Assembly (NCBI GenBank): GCA_003427395.1
Contig: BFEA01000564.1
Span: forward strand, 338,100 to 377,449
Length of the DNA stretch: 39,350 bases
Direction of reading: 5' to 3'
Origin: Chara braunii
Lineage: Eukaryota > Streptophyta > Charophyceae > Charales > Characeae
The translations under genes and the position numbers were made by a program. Positions within the stretch are counted from its first letter, which is position 1. Every line of letters starts with the position of its first letter. Below, in pieces: positions 1 to 9,311 of this stretch. Under the pieces are notes generated by a model. It was not told where the DNA came from. It worked only from the letters and a program-made list of their open reading frames with translations, and did no database searches.

Positions 1-41
<41 letters not shown>
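1..41. repeat. (CA)n microsatellite
   Basis: Uninterrupted CA dinucleotide repeat at the left edge, followed by an A run. It probably continues outside the window. The next 220 bases, up to the pol fragment, show nothing I can identify. Confidence 0.95.
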
Positions 42-52
<11 letters not shown>

Positions 53-261
53 CGAAAAGAATGAAAAGCGACAAACGATCCAGCAACGTGGCTGCGACAT
101 GTGACGCCTCTCCCCCGCCTAACCCTCCCCACGTGAAGCATCTTGTGTTTCCTTACCCACTCCATTCCGTCAATCGGTGATTGATGTCATTATTATCTTA
201 CCTTGTCCTCGTAGATCATGCTCATGTTCCTTATCGTTCATCTTCCTTGTTATCTTCATCT

Positions 262-1766
262 GTCAGCGTTGTCATGCTACCAAGCCGACCCCAAGTTTCG
301 CGACAAGTACGCGAATTGCTCCTCTCCTAATCCGGCGCCATCACACTACCAGATCCAAGAGGGATACTTACTTGTCCACACATGGGGGAAGAACCTTCTT
401 TGCGTGCCGAGTGATCCCCACTTGCGTAATAAGGCTTCTTGGCAAGTTCCACGATGCTCCCGCCACTGGACACTTCGAAGTTAATTGAACGATTGGCTGA
501 CTTCGAGAACGATTTTGGTGGCCCGGCCTTCTCGGCAACGTCACACGCTATTGCGAGTCATGCGAGGTTTGCCGACGCTGCAAATCCCGCAATCATCGTT
601 CGTACGGCGAGTTGCGACCACTACCGGTCCCCTTGCGCCGAAGGGAAGCGATTGCCATGAACATCACGGGGCCGTTCCCCAAGAACAAGACCGGTGTGGA
701 TGGGATTCTTACGGTGGTTGACCGACTCACCAAGTTCGCCATGTTCTTGCCTTGCCACTATCATGCCAAGGCACCGCAGTTGGTCGACGTTCTTTACGCC
801 GGTTGGATTCGAACCAAGGGTTGCCCCAAGGAAATGGTCTCATGTCCGATTTTTGGTTGGCGCTCAGCAATCGATGGGGGTCATCTCTCAAGTCGAGTTC
901 GGCTCGCCACCCCCAAACCGATGGCCAAACAAAGAGGGCGCATCAGATGCCAGGTTCTCCTTCGCACTCTCATTCGTTCCGACCAAAAGGATTGGGTTGA
1001 GCGGCTGCCGGATGTCGAGTTGGCATACAACTCGCCCATTCATCCGGTTATCGGGATGTTGCCCTTCAAGTTCGAGCATGGCTCACTGGTCACCTCTCCG
1101 TTGGACACAATCATCCCACGAGCAACCTAGAGCGACGACCATCTTCTTTTCTTGCGTCAGATGCAAGAGCTACTTGTCAAGAGCTGCGACCAGATGGCAA
1201 AGACGCAGCAACGCATGAGCCAACAGGCCAATCACCAGCGTCTTCCTTGTCCTTTCCGCGCTGACGACCTCGTATGGGTCTCTGCCGCGGAATTTAGCCT
1301 CGAACAAGATATCTCTCGCAAGCTTCTCCCAGAGTGGATGGGGCCCTGGCTGATCGTGGCACCCGCTGGGGATGCACCCGAAGGACCTTCATTTGTCATT
1401 CAGGTGCCCCCCCACTTGCCCGTCTACCGGGTCTTTCGTTGCTCCAAGTTGGCTCCTTTCACGCTTGCGGAACATGATGACTTCCCCGGGCAACGATCGC
1501 AAGACCCACCCTCTATGGATGTTTTTCAAGAGGTTGGCGACATCATCTCCCAGCGACGCTACGGCAACAGGCCGACCGAATACTTAGTACATTTTGCGTA
1601 CTGCACCCATAAAGTTGACCGTTGGTTAACCCATGCGGAACTGCAAGCAACAACTTTGGATGTTCTCGCACACTACAAATGCAAGTTGCAAGGCAAGCCG
1701 GCATTTTCGGCTCCACGCTGCGCTCGCATCCAGGTTCCACCTTCAGATCGTCAGCTTCACCCTTGA
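262..1766 (+). pseudogene. Element A: Ty3/gypsy integrase plus chromodomain, decayed
   Basis: This is the C-terminal part of a retrotransposon polyprotein. Integrase would insert element cDNA into the genome and the chromodomain would guide it to chromatin. In order I see the pre-integrase linker (about 262-440), an HHCC zinc-binding region (HDAPATGHF near 450, CESCEVC near 552), the catalytic core (about 610-1130), the linker containing VWVSAAEFSLEQD, and a chromodomain ending in DRWLTHAELQ (about 1520-1660). One frame carries most of it, with a shift near 440 and another pair around 850-960. Stops lie at 486, 498 and 1128. The catalytic triad is gone: the first Asp is Asn (660-662), the second falls in a deletion near 845, and the Glu position is Lys (932-934). 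The protease and RT lie outside the window or were lost. A dead fossil. Confidence 0.85.
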
Positions 1767-1781
1767 CCCGGCTTGACTTCA

Positions 1782-1799
1782 TAAGGAGGGGGGGGGGGG
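1782..1799 (+). promoter_or_regulatory. Polypurine tract of element A
   Basis: A purine run of AAGGA followed by a long G tract lies 16 bases after the chromodomain stop. This is where an LTR element primes plus-strand DNA synthesis, so an LTR should begin just after it, perhaps at the TGAGGG at 1805. No second LTR copy is in the window to confirm that boundary. Confidence 0.55.
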
Positions 1800-2104
1800 C
1801 AATTGAGGGACCCAACGGTTGCCGGCAGTTGTCCGTTCAGACGTCGTTTCGGACTGTAGGTCCCAAGGCGACTCCTTGGGTTAGGTACACAAGGACGAGG
1901 CCACTTTCAGGCCAGGCGCGTTTTGGCGCCTCGCTGCATCAGCAGCGCGGTGTGGATACCCGGTAGGGGCCCAGACCGAGTAGGCCATTTTCAGGCCAGT
2001 ACCTGAGAAGCGCCCAGCCGGCCCAGCGCTACTTATAGCTGGGCTGAGGCTGGGCCGAGGACAGTTCGGGTAGCTCACTTCTGGAGCAACACGGTGCTGG
2101 CTGA

Positions 2105-2149
2105 GCGCTGCGCTGTTTTAGCACTGCGCTGTTTTAGCACTGCGCTGTG
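2105..2149. repeat. 16-bp tandem repeat, three copies
   Basis: Three head-to-tail copies of a unit containing TGCGCTGTTTTAGCAC, period 16, with TGCGCTG starting at 2109, 2125 and 2141. Confidence 0.85.
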
Positions 2150-2378
2150 GAGTTGGAGGCTGAATACCGGAAGGCAGAGGGGCGGAGGCCATATCTGCGT
2201 GAAGGGACTTACCTGGTGCCATAGTTGGGGCACCCGCGACCTGCACACGACGGCAACAAGACGGCGGTCAGCTCGGCGGTAGCCCCTGCAGGTGACACAG
2301 CGAGGAAGGCGACATCTTCTTCTTCGCCGGTCTCCCTCTTGTCTCCCTCCTTCCTCCTTCTCCCTCCTCCTTCCTCCC

Positions 2379-2409
2379 TTCTTCTTCTTCTTCTTCTTCT
2401 TCATCAGAT

Positions 2410-2479
<70 letters not shown>
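2379..2479. repeat. (CTT)n and (AG)n microsatellites
   Basis: A CTT tract (2379-2402) is followed after about 10 bases by an uninterrupted AG tract (2413-2479). The purine and pyrimidine strand switch makes long meaningless ORFs here on both strands. Confidence 0.95.
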
Positions 2480-2481
<2 letters not shown>

Positions 2482-2598
2482 ACAGGGAGAGGATACAGGC
2501 AGGGGTTACTGTGGGCAGAGCGCCCAGGATCTGATCCGACATTTTTGAGGCAGACATTGATTGGACATCGGCAAGGGACTATTTTTGGACTTCGCTAT
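2479..2598 (+). repeat. Direct repeat copy 1 (partner 3476-3580)
   Basis: Almost identical to 3476-3580, from TACAGGGAGAGGATACAGG to GGACTTCGCTAT. This copy has 16 extra bases after GATCTGA. Both copies follow an AG tract, which suggests two insertions of one repeat family or a segmental duplication. Confidence 0.85.
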
Positions 2599-3475
2599 CA
2601 GACAACTTATTCACACTTTTCATGCACGTGAACAGCAGCACAACAAACTGGCGACATGCGGCCACACAGTACACAAAGATATGGCTTCCAGGTAAGTTCA
2701 CTTCCACTGGCTATGGCGACCGAGCGCCCAACATCTCACTGTTCACACACTGGATCACCCTGGATATCCCACACACGACACTCTGCACACGCACGCAACA
2801 CACACACACACACTACTATAGTTATGGCAGCGCTAGCTGCTACTGCCCTATCGCTATACTACAGTTCTCTGCCCACTTCGGCTTCGGGCACACTGCAGAC
2901 CTCCTCGCACAAGACGCTGAGGCAGCGCTTCCGCACGGCTTCCGCAGGAATGAATGAATGGCTGTGCGCAGCCTCTTGATTTATACTTCTGTGAGTCGTT
3001 GGTCTGCCCTGCTTCCCTGGCCCACGGTGTGCACAGTCCCAGACGGTACTTGCTTGACTGGACCGGACTGGCTGGACTGGGACTGCTGACTCTGCGTGGT
3101 GGACTTCCACCACTTGCCCAATTGTCTACACCTATAGTGGGCTGACTTCCGAAAGGCCAGTTCTAGAACTCTCTACATGGCCTTTCGGTACTGTAGCAGC
3201 TACGACTCTGCCCTTTCAGGTAAGTAGCAGCTACGACTTTGACCCTTCAGACAGTCTACAGCTATGACATCTGGACTGTCTAGACTCCTACCCAACAGGT
3301 CTACAGTTCGAATCCCCCATACCCTGTAACCTACGAGACCCTACCTACCACTGGCGGTCCTACAGGTCGCAGGTTCAAATCTACGGGTTAACACAGGTAA
3401 GGTGGGGAACTAGGGATCGAGCCCTGGGATCTGCATCAGCTACTGCGAACTGGTGAATACCGTTTCAGAGAGAGA
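2599..3475. other. Non-coding stretch with hairpin and short repeats
   Basis: No convincing ORF. It holds a perfect 11-bp inverted repeat (3149-3159 with 3178-3188), a 30-bp near-repeat built on GTAGCAGCTACGACT (from 3194 and from 3224), an 8-bp inverted repeat (3249-3256 with 3274-3281), and three perfect or near-perfect splice-donor motifs (2689, 3218, 3394). Confidence 0.6.
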
Positions 3476-3580
3476 GATTACAGGGAGAGGATACAGGCAG
3501 GGGTTACTGTGGGCAGAGCGGCCAGGATCTGACAGACATTGATTGGACATCGGCAAGGGACTATTTTTGGACTTCGCTAT
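3476..3580 (+). repeat. Direct repeat copy 2 (partner 2479-2598)
   Basis: Second copy of the roughly 100-bp repeat, with one substitution (GCGGCC versus GCGCCC) and without the 16-bp segment present in copy 1. The sequence after it (3581-3920) is unlike that after copy 1 and has no supported gene. Confidence 0.85.
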
Positions 3581-3922
3581 TGCGATCTTGGTCTTCTCCC
3601 TCGCCTCCATCTTCGTCTCTCCTCTCCCCCCATCTCTCACCTGTGGTATCTCCCCATGTGCGCGTACAAAGGAGGGACCTTTCTTCTATGTGTGTGGTCC
3701 CTCCTCCTCCTCTCACATGTGTGGTGTATGATGGGATGTCGCGTCAGTCCCAGTCAGATCGGGACTTATCTTTGAGTCTTCCGCTGCACTACTATGTGCC
3801 ATTTTGTATGTATCAGAATGTACATTGCCTGTCGATGTTCCACTGACATTGCATTGTCCATTCAGTCCTTTTCATCACATTGCGGATCCTTGGCTCTGCA
3901 TGCATTGCCCAACTGGGCATGT

Positions 3923-4025
<103 letters not shown>

Positions 4026-4360
4026 ATCAACACAACTGTTATGGTCAAGAAAATAGCAAACCAGAATCAACCCCTGATGAAACAGCCTTTGAAGTCGGAT
4101 TGCCCATGAAACAAACAAACCAAAAAAACAGAGCACATCATTTCACCACTGGCTCATGCACAGCCACGCCCAAAACACCCTCTCTAATGTCCACTCGTGC
4201 GAAAGGAGCAAAAATTACCATGCATAGTCGAGGAGCACCACAATTGATCTGGACTTGTCCGGATGCTTCTTCAGAAATTCTAGAATTGCAGTGGCTGCTG
4301 CCTGCCTTACTCTTGCATCTCGACTGTGTAACAAATGGACAAACTCTCGCAAGATGAACT

Positions 4361-4617
4361 CAGGCTCTGCATCCAATAATGAACAGAGGAGTCAGGTGGA
4401 GTAGTTACTGCTTCCAATTGGCTTGCTACTCTCTCTACTATTTCTCTATTTAATCCCTTTGAAGTGACAGACAGGTTTCACATGATGTTATGAGGTCTGC
4501 ATCCAATAATGAGCAGAGGAGTCAGACAGAGTATTTATTGGTTCTGATTGGCTGGCTATTCTCTCTACTATTTCTCTATGTAGCCCCTTGAAGTGAGAGA
4601 GGTTTCTGACAATGTTA
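4361..4617 (+). repeat. Two diverged tandem copies of a 130-bp unit
   Basis: The block starting CTCTGCATCCAATAATGA at 4365 recurs at 4495, period 130, with roughly 85 percent identity by eye including TACTATTTCTCTAT. No ORF is associated. The preceding stretch 4021-4360 has an open frame but no recognisable protein feature. Confidence 0.8.
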
Positions 4618-4619
4618 CA

Positions 4620-5683
4620 AGTTTTTGGCAGCGACCCGTTGAATTCAAGTCCTGAGTGGTACTGCAGTAACCCTGTTCAGAAGTAGCCTGGGGCCCAGAA
4701 CTCAGCCCCAGTCAACGCAGACCTGAGTCGGTCTGCACTGGGCTGTGTGACCAAAACGCGCCCAGGCCTGAGTCTGCTGCATTGGCTGTGTAACCAAACG
4801 CTGCGCAATGGAAATTCAAGGGTCAAAGTCATCTGTAGAGTCAAATGTACCGCGCCCAGGCCCTTGGTTGGATACACTCACTTGTTGTGCGCAGGTACCC
4901 AGACAGCATCCAGGCCGGAGGGAATTCGGTTTCAGACCAATCTGAGCCCTCGTCTGCATTGAGATCTGGATGGCTGAGGGATGCAGCATCCGGGGTCCAG
5001 ACCCCGCGTCAACGCTACATAAGCGCTGACTTCCTGGCTTTGACATTCATTCATTCTGTCTTGTGTCAATGCTGACTTTACGCGTTGACGACGCGACGCT
5101 GGCTCAACGCTGCGACGCTGGTGGACGCTGGCTTTGTGCTGGCATTTGAGAGATTGCGGCGATGTGCTGCTGATCCGGCATGGTGGCTGGCTTGCACCTG
5201 TCTTCTTGGCATGCTGACGTGGCAGCTGCCACGCGTTGCTGCTGATGTGGCCGCTGCCACCTGTTATATCTGCTGATGTGGCGGGGCCACGTGACCGACA
5301 CTGCTGTTCTTATTCATCGTCATTCCGGAGGAGATCGGGACTGTGAAGAAATCGTGGATATGTACCTGGTTGTCTTCATGTCGACGTTGCTCAAGAGCTG
5401 ATGAGGGACTGATTAGACGTGCCACGTGGCACATTGAGGTTACTTCAGATACTCGTTCGGACTATTGATTATTGAGGTGATGATTGAGGAGGGAGCCCGA
5501 AGCAGGAGTGGGCCTTATTTCCTCTCCTTTGTCTAATCTCCCTCCTCTCTCCTTCGTCCGTGTATGATTATCTCGTCTCATTCTGTCTGGACATGATTTT
5601 GACTATTGGTAATCATCAGCTGGTTGACATTTATCTGGGCTTGCATTGTCGACGACTGTCTTCACGATCTGGGTTCATTGCAA
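4620..5683 (+). repeat. Putative 5' LTR of element B, left end unknown
   Basis: Non-coding DNA that ends in CA just before a primer-binding-site-like motif at 5686, the geometry of a 5' LTR. It contains repeated GACGCTGG words (5093-5135), the first TGACGTGGCA (5215-5224), and a perfect 14-bp G-box palindrome (5419-5432). A pyrimidine-rich stretch near 5535 (GTCTAATCTCCCTC) also occurs on the minus strand in the right-edge LTR near 39170. The start is arbitrary because no 3' partner is in the window. Confidence 0.4.
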
Positions 5684-5685
5684 TT

Positions 5686-5697
5686 TGGTATCGGAGC
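5686..5697 (+). promoter_or_regulatory. Primer-binding site of element B
   Basis: TGGTATCGGAGC differs at one base from TGGTATCAGAGC, the sequence complementary to the 3' end of plant initiator-Met tRNA that primes minus-strand synthesis. It sits three bases after a CA dinucleotide, as expected at an LTR end, and 1.07 kb upstream of the gag-like ORF. Confidence 0.6.
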
Positions 5698-5785
5698 AGT
5701 TCTCCTGATGACGACGATTGTACACGTGTGCACGCGCCAGGTGGCGCGCAGGTAAGTGTGGTGCACACGTGTGTTGAGTAGGTGA

Positions 5786-6630
5786 TGACGTGACAAGAGA
5801 TACACCGGAGGTACTGACGTGGTACAGACTTCACTGGCGAGAAGACACCACCGGGGTTATTCCACTGGCAAGAGGAGATCCCAACGAGGCTGCTGACGTG
5901 GCAGTAGGGACCGCGACCAAGAGATACCGCACGCCAGCCTCGATCGCGATAGTGACGTGGCATTGCGATCCCCTACTGACGTGGCATATGTTGTGTCGCG
6001 TCTGAAGACCTTGTTGATTGATTGCTGATGTGGCACTTTATGCTGCTGACGCACGACAGGGTCTACTGCAGATGCTGACGTGGCCTTGGGGAAACACAGG
6101 ATTGATTGCTGACGTGGCAGGAAGCAAGTCATCACACCTGTCTTCGTGAGGTGGTGACTACCTGCTGACGTGGCATCGGTCTTCTTGGCTGACGTGGCAT
6201 TGTCTTACTGGCTGGAACGGCGACGGTATCGCAACATGAGGTGTGGAAGTGACAAGTGGCAAGGATCAGAGTACACATTTGCTGACGTGGCATCCCACTA
6301 TTGGTTGACTGGACACAGAGTGCTGACGTGGCAGTGTATGCTATGTTGGCACTCCAGGGATGACACATGGCAGGCAGGATTACTGCCAAGTAAGAGAAGC
6401 ATTATGAAGACGACGGCGGTACAGCTGACTAAATCGACTATACAGCTGTAGTGCCAGCTGTCCGGGAGAGTGCATCATCGCACTGACACCAGGAAGACAC
6501 AGCGGATTGAAGAAGGTTGCTGAAAAACTGTTTGTCGCTGTTGTTGGCATACTTACCCTGTTGTTGCTGTGTTGTGGTGCTTGCGTACTTACTTGTGTGT
6601 TGTATCTGATCACACGGGCCTGACGTGGTA
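5786..6630 (+). repeat. TGACGTGGCA motif array in the leader of element B
   Basis: Exact TGACGTGGCA starts at 5894, 5953, 5977, 6110, 6166, 6190, 6283 and 6324, plus an outlier at 5215. One-mismatch forms lie at 5786, 5815, 6027, 6076 and 6621. All are in the same orientation and irregularly spaced, and many are preceded by GC to give GCTGACGTGGCA. The core resembles plant bZIP sites (ACGTGG, and the TGACGTGG unfolded-protein-response type). Whether it is regulatory or a repeat hotspot cannot be told here. No supported CDS lies in this stretch. Confidence 0.85.
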
Positions 6631-6766
6631 CCTGTACACTCATAGGACGTCATCACACAGACAAAAGAATAGCAATTAGTATAAGTAGAGATCTGTTTCT
6701 TCTTCTTATTTTTTTTTATTTCTCTGTTCCATTATTGCAAATATTGTCTCAAACCTGATTTACAAG

Positions 6767-7625
6767 ATGTTTAGTGTGTGGAAATTACTCTTGCTTGTTT
6801 TTCCGATGACATTCTTAGCGGGTGAAGGATCTTCCGATCCCAAGACTAGGAGACAGGCGGAAACAAAGAAACAAGAGTTACTGGCTCTATGGAACCAGCT
6901 GTTGAATGATTTGCATATGTCCGGAACAGACGCCGAACGACACGTTCGTAATCTGTTTGATTTGCAGACGGTAGAGAACCGTCTGAAGCAAGCAATTACG
7001 GCCGCGAAAGTTGTGGCTGCCGAAGCAGAAGTGTCTAAAATGATGGCCCAGTGTCGGAAGGCGCTGGACCAGTTTGCTATCAAGCAGCTGGAAGAAGTCA
7101 TGGAGTTATCTAGGAAAGGGGAAATCAGACCAGAAAACCGAGGCTACGATTGACGCAAACATCCAACAATTAAGAGAGGCGCTGGCTGCAGAAGAAACGA
7201 AGAAAGAAGAACTAGCCTGGAAACATGAACAAGAATTGAGGCGGGAACAGAAAGTGAACGAAATCAGACAAGTGATAGGAACAGAAGGGAAGGAACATAC
7301 TGACATGACACAGACATTGTATCACATCATGACTTACCTCACCTTCTTGGAAGAAAAAATTGACAGACAGCAAAGTCAGTTAGACGAGATTGTTGTAGGG
7401 TTGCGAACTGTCACAAACATTGTGAAAGGAAAGCATCCGGTAGAAGGAATAGAAGAAGAGGTTAAGGAAGAAAAGAAAGAAGTCAAAAAGTTGATGAGTG
7501 ATGCGATGAAGTCTGCTGATCCTCACGATCAGAAGACGTCTAATGGAGGAGGGAAGCCGTCTAATGGAGGAGGACCGAGTCCGCTGTCTTCTCCACTGAA
7601 CACTCCTCCTTCCCTCTCCATATGA
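6767..7625 (+). pseudogene. Element B: coiled-coil gag-like protein, frameshifted
   Basis: I infer a gag (particle-forming) protein from position, since it lies after LTR, primer site and leader and before RT. I do not recognise the family by sequence. The N terminus (MFSVWKLLLLVFPMTFLAGEG) looks like a secretion signal, which is odd for gag. The rest is charged and helical, with Glu/Lys/Gln-rich coiled coil, then an acidic-basic stretch EEEVKEEKKEVKK and a Gly/Ser/Pro tail with the repeat SNGGG. The first frame ends at 7153 and the second is open through 7074-7625, so one shift lies between about 7100 and 7150. There is no CCHC zinc knuckle and no protease. It could instead be a captured or non-autonomous ORF. 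Confidence 0.5.
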
Positions 7626-9095
7626 TGGTCTTAGTAAAGAAAGCAGGTGAGTCTTCTACTTCTTATCCTCCTTCAATTGAAAAACTCTTAGATGAGGATA
7701 AAGAATTATTCACTGAACCAACATGAATAATTGAGCTGCAATTAAGCACACCATTGAAATTATTCCTGGTAGTAACATTCCCAAGGGCCGTATCTACCGA
7801 ATGTCTGTTAGGGAACTTGAGGAATTAAGGAAACAACTGCAAGACTTAACAGAAAAAGGATGGATTCGCCCTAGCTCCTCTCCTTACGGTGCTCCTGTCT
7901 TGTTTGTCCTAAGAAGGAACGTGAGTTACGCCTCTGTATAGACTACAGAGGGTTGAATGTTGTCACTGTTAAGAATGTTGAACCACTTCCTCGCATTGAC
8001 GACTTACTTGACCAGTTACAGGGATGCAGGTATTTTAGCAAGATCGACTTGAAATTTGGGTATCACCAGATCGAGGTGGAACCCTCCGATCAGCAAAAGA
8101 CCGCTTTCCGGACCAGGTATGGCCACTATGAGTTCGTGGTAATGCCCTTCGGATTAACGAATGCCCCTGCCACTTTTCAAAGGTCAATGAATGACTTGTT
8201 TCGTCAATGGTTGGATAAGTTTGTCATTGTCTATCTCGATGATATTCTGGTGTATAGTAAAACACTAGAGGATCATGAGAGGCACCTTCGTCGGGTGCTA
8301 GGGGAGTTGCGTGAAGGCAACTTTAAGATCAACTCAAAGAAGTCTGAGTTTGCTAAATCCGAAGTGTTATACCTAGGACACATAGTAAACGAAGAGATGG
8401 CCTTAAGATTAGAGATTGGCCACAACCTAAGTCTATTACTGAACTGCGATCTTTCCTTGGTCTAGCTAGTTATTATAGGAAGTTCGTCAGAAACTTCTCA
8501 CTGATTGCTGCACCAATGCGAAAATTGTTAAAGTCTTCCTTTCGAAAACTGAAGTATGCACTGACTCACTACCCTGTCCTTAAGATTGTTGACCCGTCTT
8601 TGCCTGTCATTGTCACCACTGACGCAAGTCAGTATGGGATTGGCGTTGTTCTCCAGCAAGATGACGGTAAGGGCTATACACCCATAGAATTTATGTCTAA
8701 ACGACCGTCGTGTGACAAAGTCGCCAACTCCACGTATGAAAGAGAACTCTATGCCTTAATCTGTGCGTTGGACACATGGAGGCACTACCTGTTAGGGAGG
8801 CACTTTACCGTGTATTCAGACCACTCAACCCTAAAGTGGATAAGAACACAGTCCAGACTCTCTGACAAGTTGGTAAGATGGTCTGCATTCATTGACACCT
8901 TTGACTTCGAACTCAAGACTATCAAAGGTAAGTCTAATGTGGTTGCACATGCTTTGTCCCGACGCAGTGATTTCTTTGGTGCAATTATCTCTTACTTGGA
9001 TGTTGGGAATGACCTGAAAGACCAGATTCGCCAAGGATATGCTACTGATCCTATCTGGAAACCAATCATGGATATCCTTGTACGAGATCCGTCCC
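7622..9095 (+). pseudogene. Element B: reverse transcriptase and RNase H, decayed
   Basis: RT would copy element RNA and RNase H would degrade the template. The first ATG overlaps the gag stop (7622-7625), and a linker with LLDEDKELF leads into RT. I see KGRIYRMS, KGWIRPSSSPYGAPVLF, CIDYRGLN, SKIDLKFGYHQI, the catalytic YLDD (8232-8243), and after a frameshift FLGLASYYRKF. RNase H follows with TTDASQYGIG, STYERELYA and VYSDH. Its fourth acidic residue is changed (VAHALSRR instead of VADALSRR). Damage: a stop near 7723, a one-base loss near 7907, a shift near 8395, and a deletion after LLKSSF (about 8533) that removes part of the connection. The protein runs to about 9095 and then joins unrelated gag sequence. 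The integrase is absent. Confidence 0.9.
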
Positions 9096-9311
9096 AACTA
9101 CCCAACTGCTTCTTCATCTTCAGGACCAGTTGCTGCAGCTTCAGGGCAGCAGACGGTTCAGTCAAGGACTCAGCCCACCGGACAGACTGGACCCCAGCAA
9201 CCTTGGTACCCGAAGACCACAATGAAACCCTCGACTGTCTTCACAGGAGACAAGAAGGACGAGGCCCTCAACACTTGGTTGAGGACGGTTCCACTGTGGG
9301 TAAGGGCCAAG
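9096..9311 (+). pseudogene. Element C: N-terminal part of gag, cut by element D
   Basis: The frame open from about 9096 reads a Ser/Gln/Thr/Pro-rich linker, then PSTVFTGDKKDEALNTWLRT and WVRAK, the start of a typical Ty3/gypsy gag (retrotransposon gag) domain. It stops being gag exactly where the LTR of element D begins (9312). The matching continuation CALREEEVITAASYLEGSA starts right after the other LTR at 17405, so a single gag gene was split by the insertion. The 5' LTR and gag start of element C are missing. The left edge is fused to RNase H-linked pol of element B. Confidence 0.8.
9308..9311. repeat. Target site duplication CAAG, left copy
   Basis: CAAG before the left LTR matches CAAG at 17401-17404 after the right LTR. 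The two gag halves read through in frame if one copy is counted. Ty3/gypsy elements usually give 4-6 bp duplications. Confidence 0.7.

Larger units (their letters stand above)
1803..2600 (+). repeat. Putative 3' LTR of element A, boundary uncertain
   Basis: This follows the polypurine tract and has no supported coding sequence. It includes a TATA-like CTTATAGC near 2028, a 16-bp triplicate, CTT and AG microsatellites, and the first copy of a roughly 100-bp direct repeat (2479-2598). The LTR call rests on position alone, and the right end is a guess. Confidence 0.35.

Noticed and set aside
5894-6333. CRISPR-like array
   Set aside because: Repeats are 10 bases and spacing is irregular (24 to over 130 bases). 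The window is eukaryotic and no cas genes are present.
5078-6656. Many small ORFs on both strands over the TGACGTGGCA array
   Set aside because: They change frame at each motif and share only the translated repeat.
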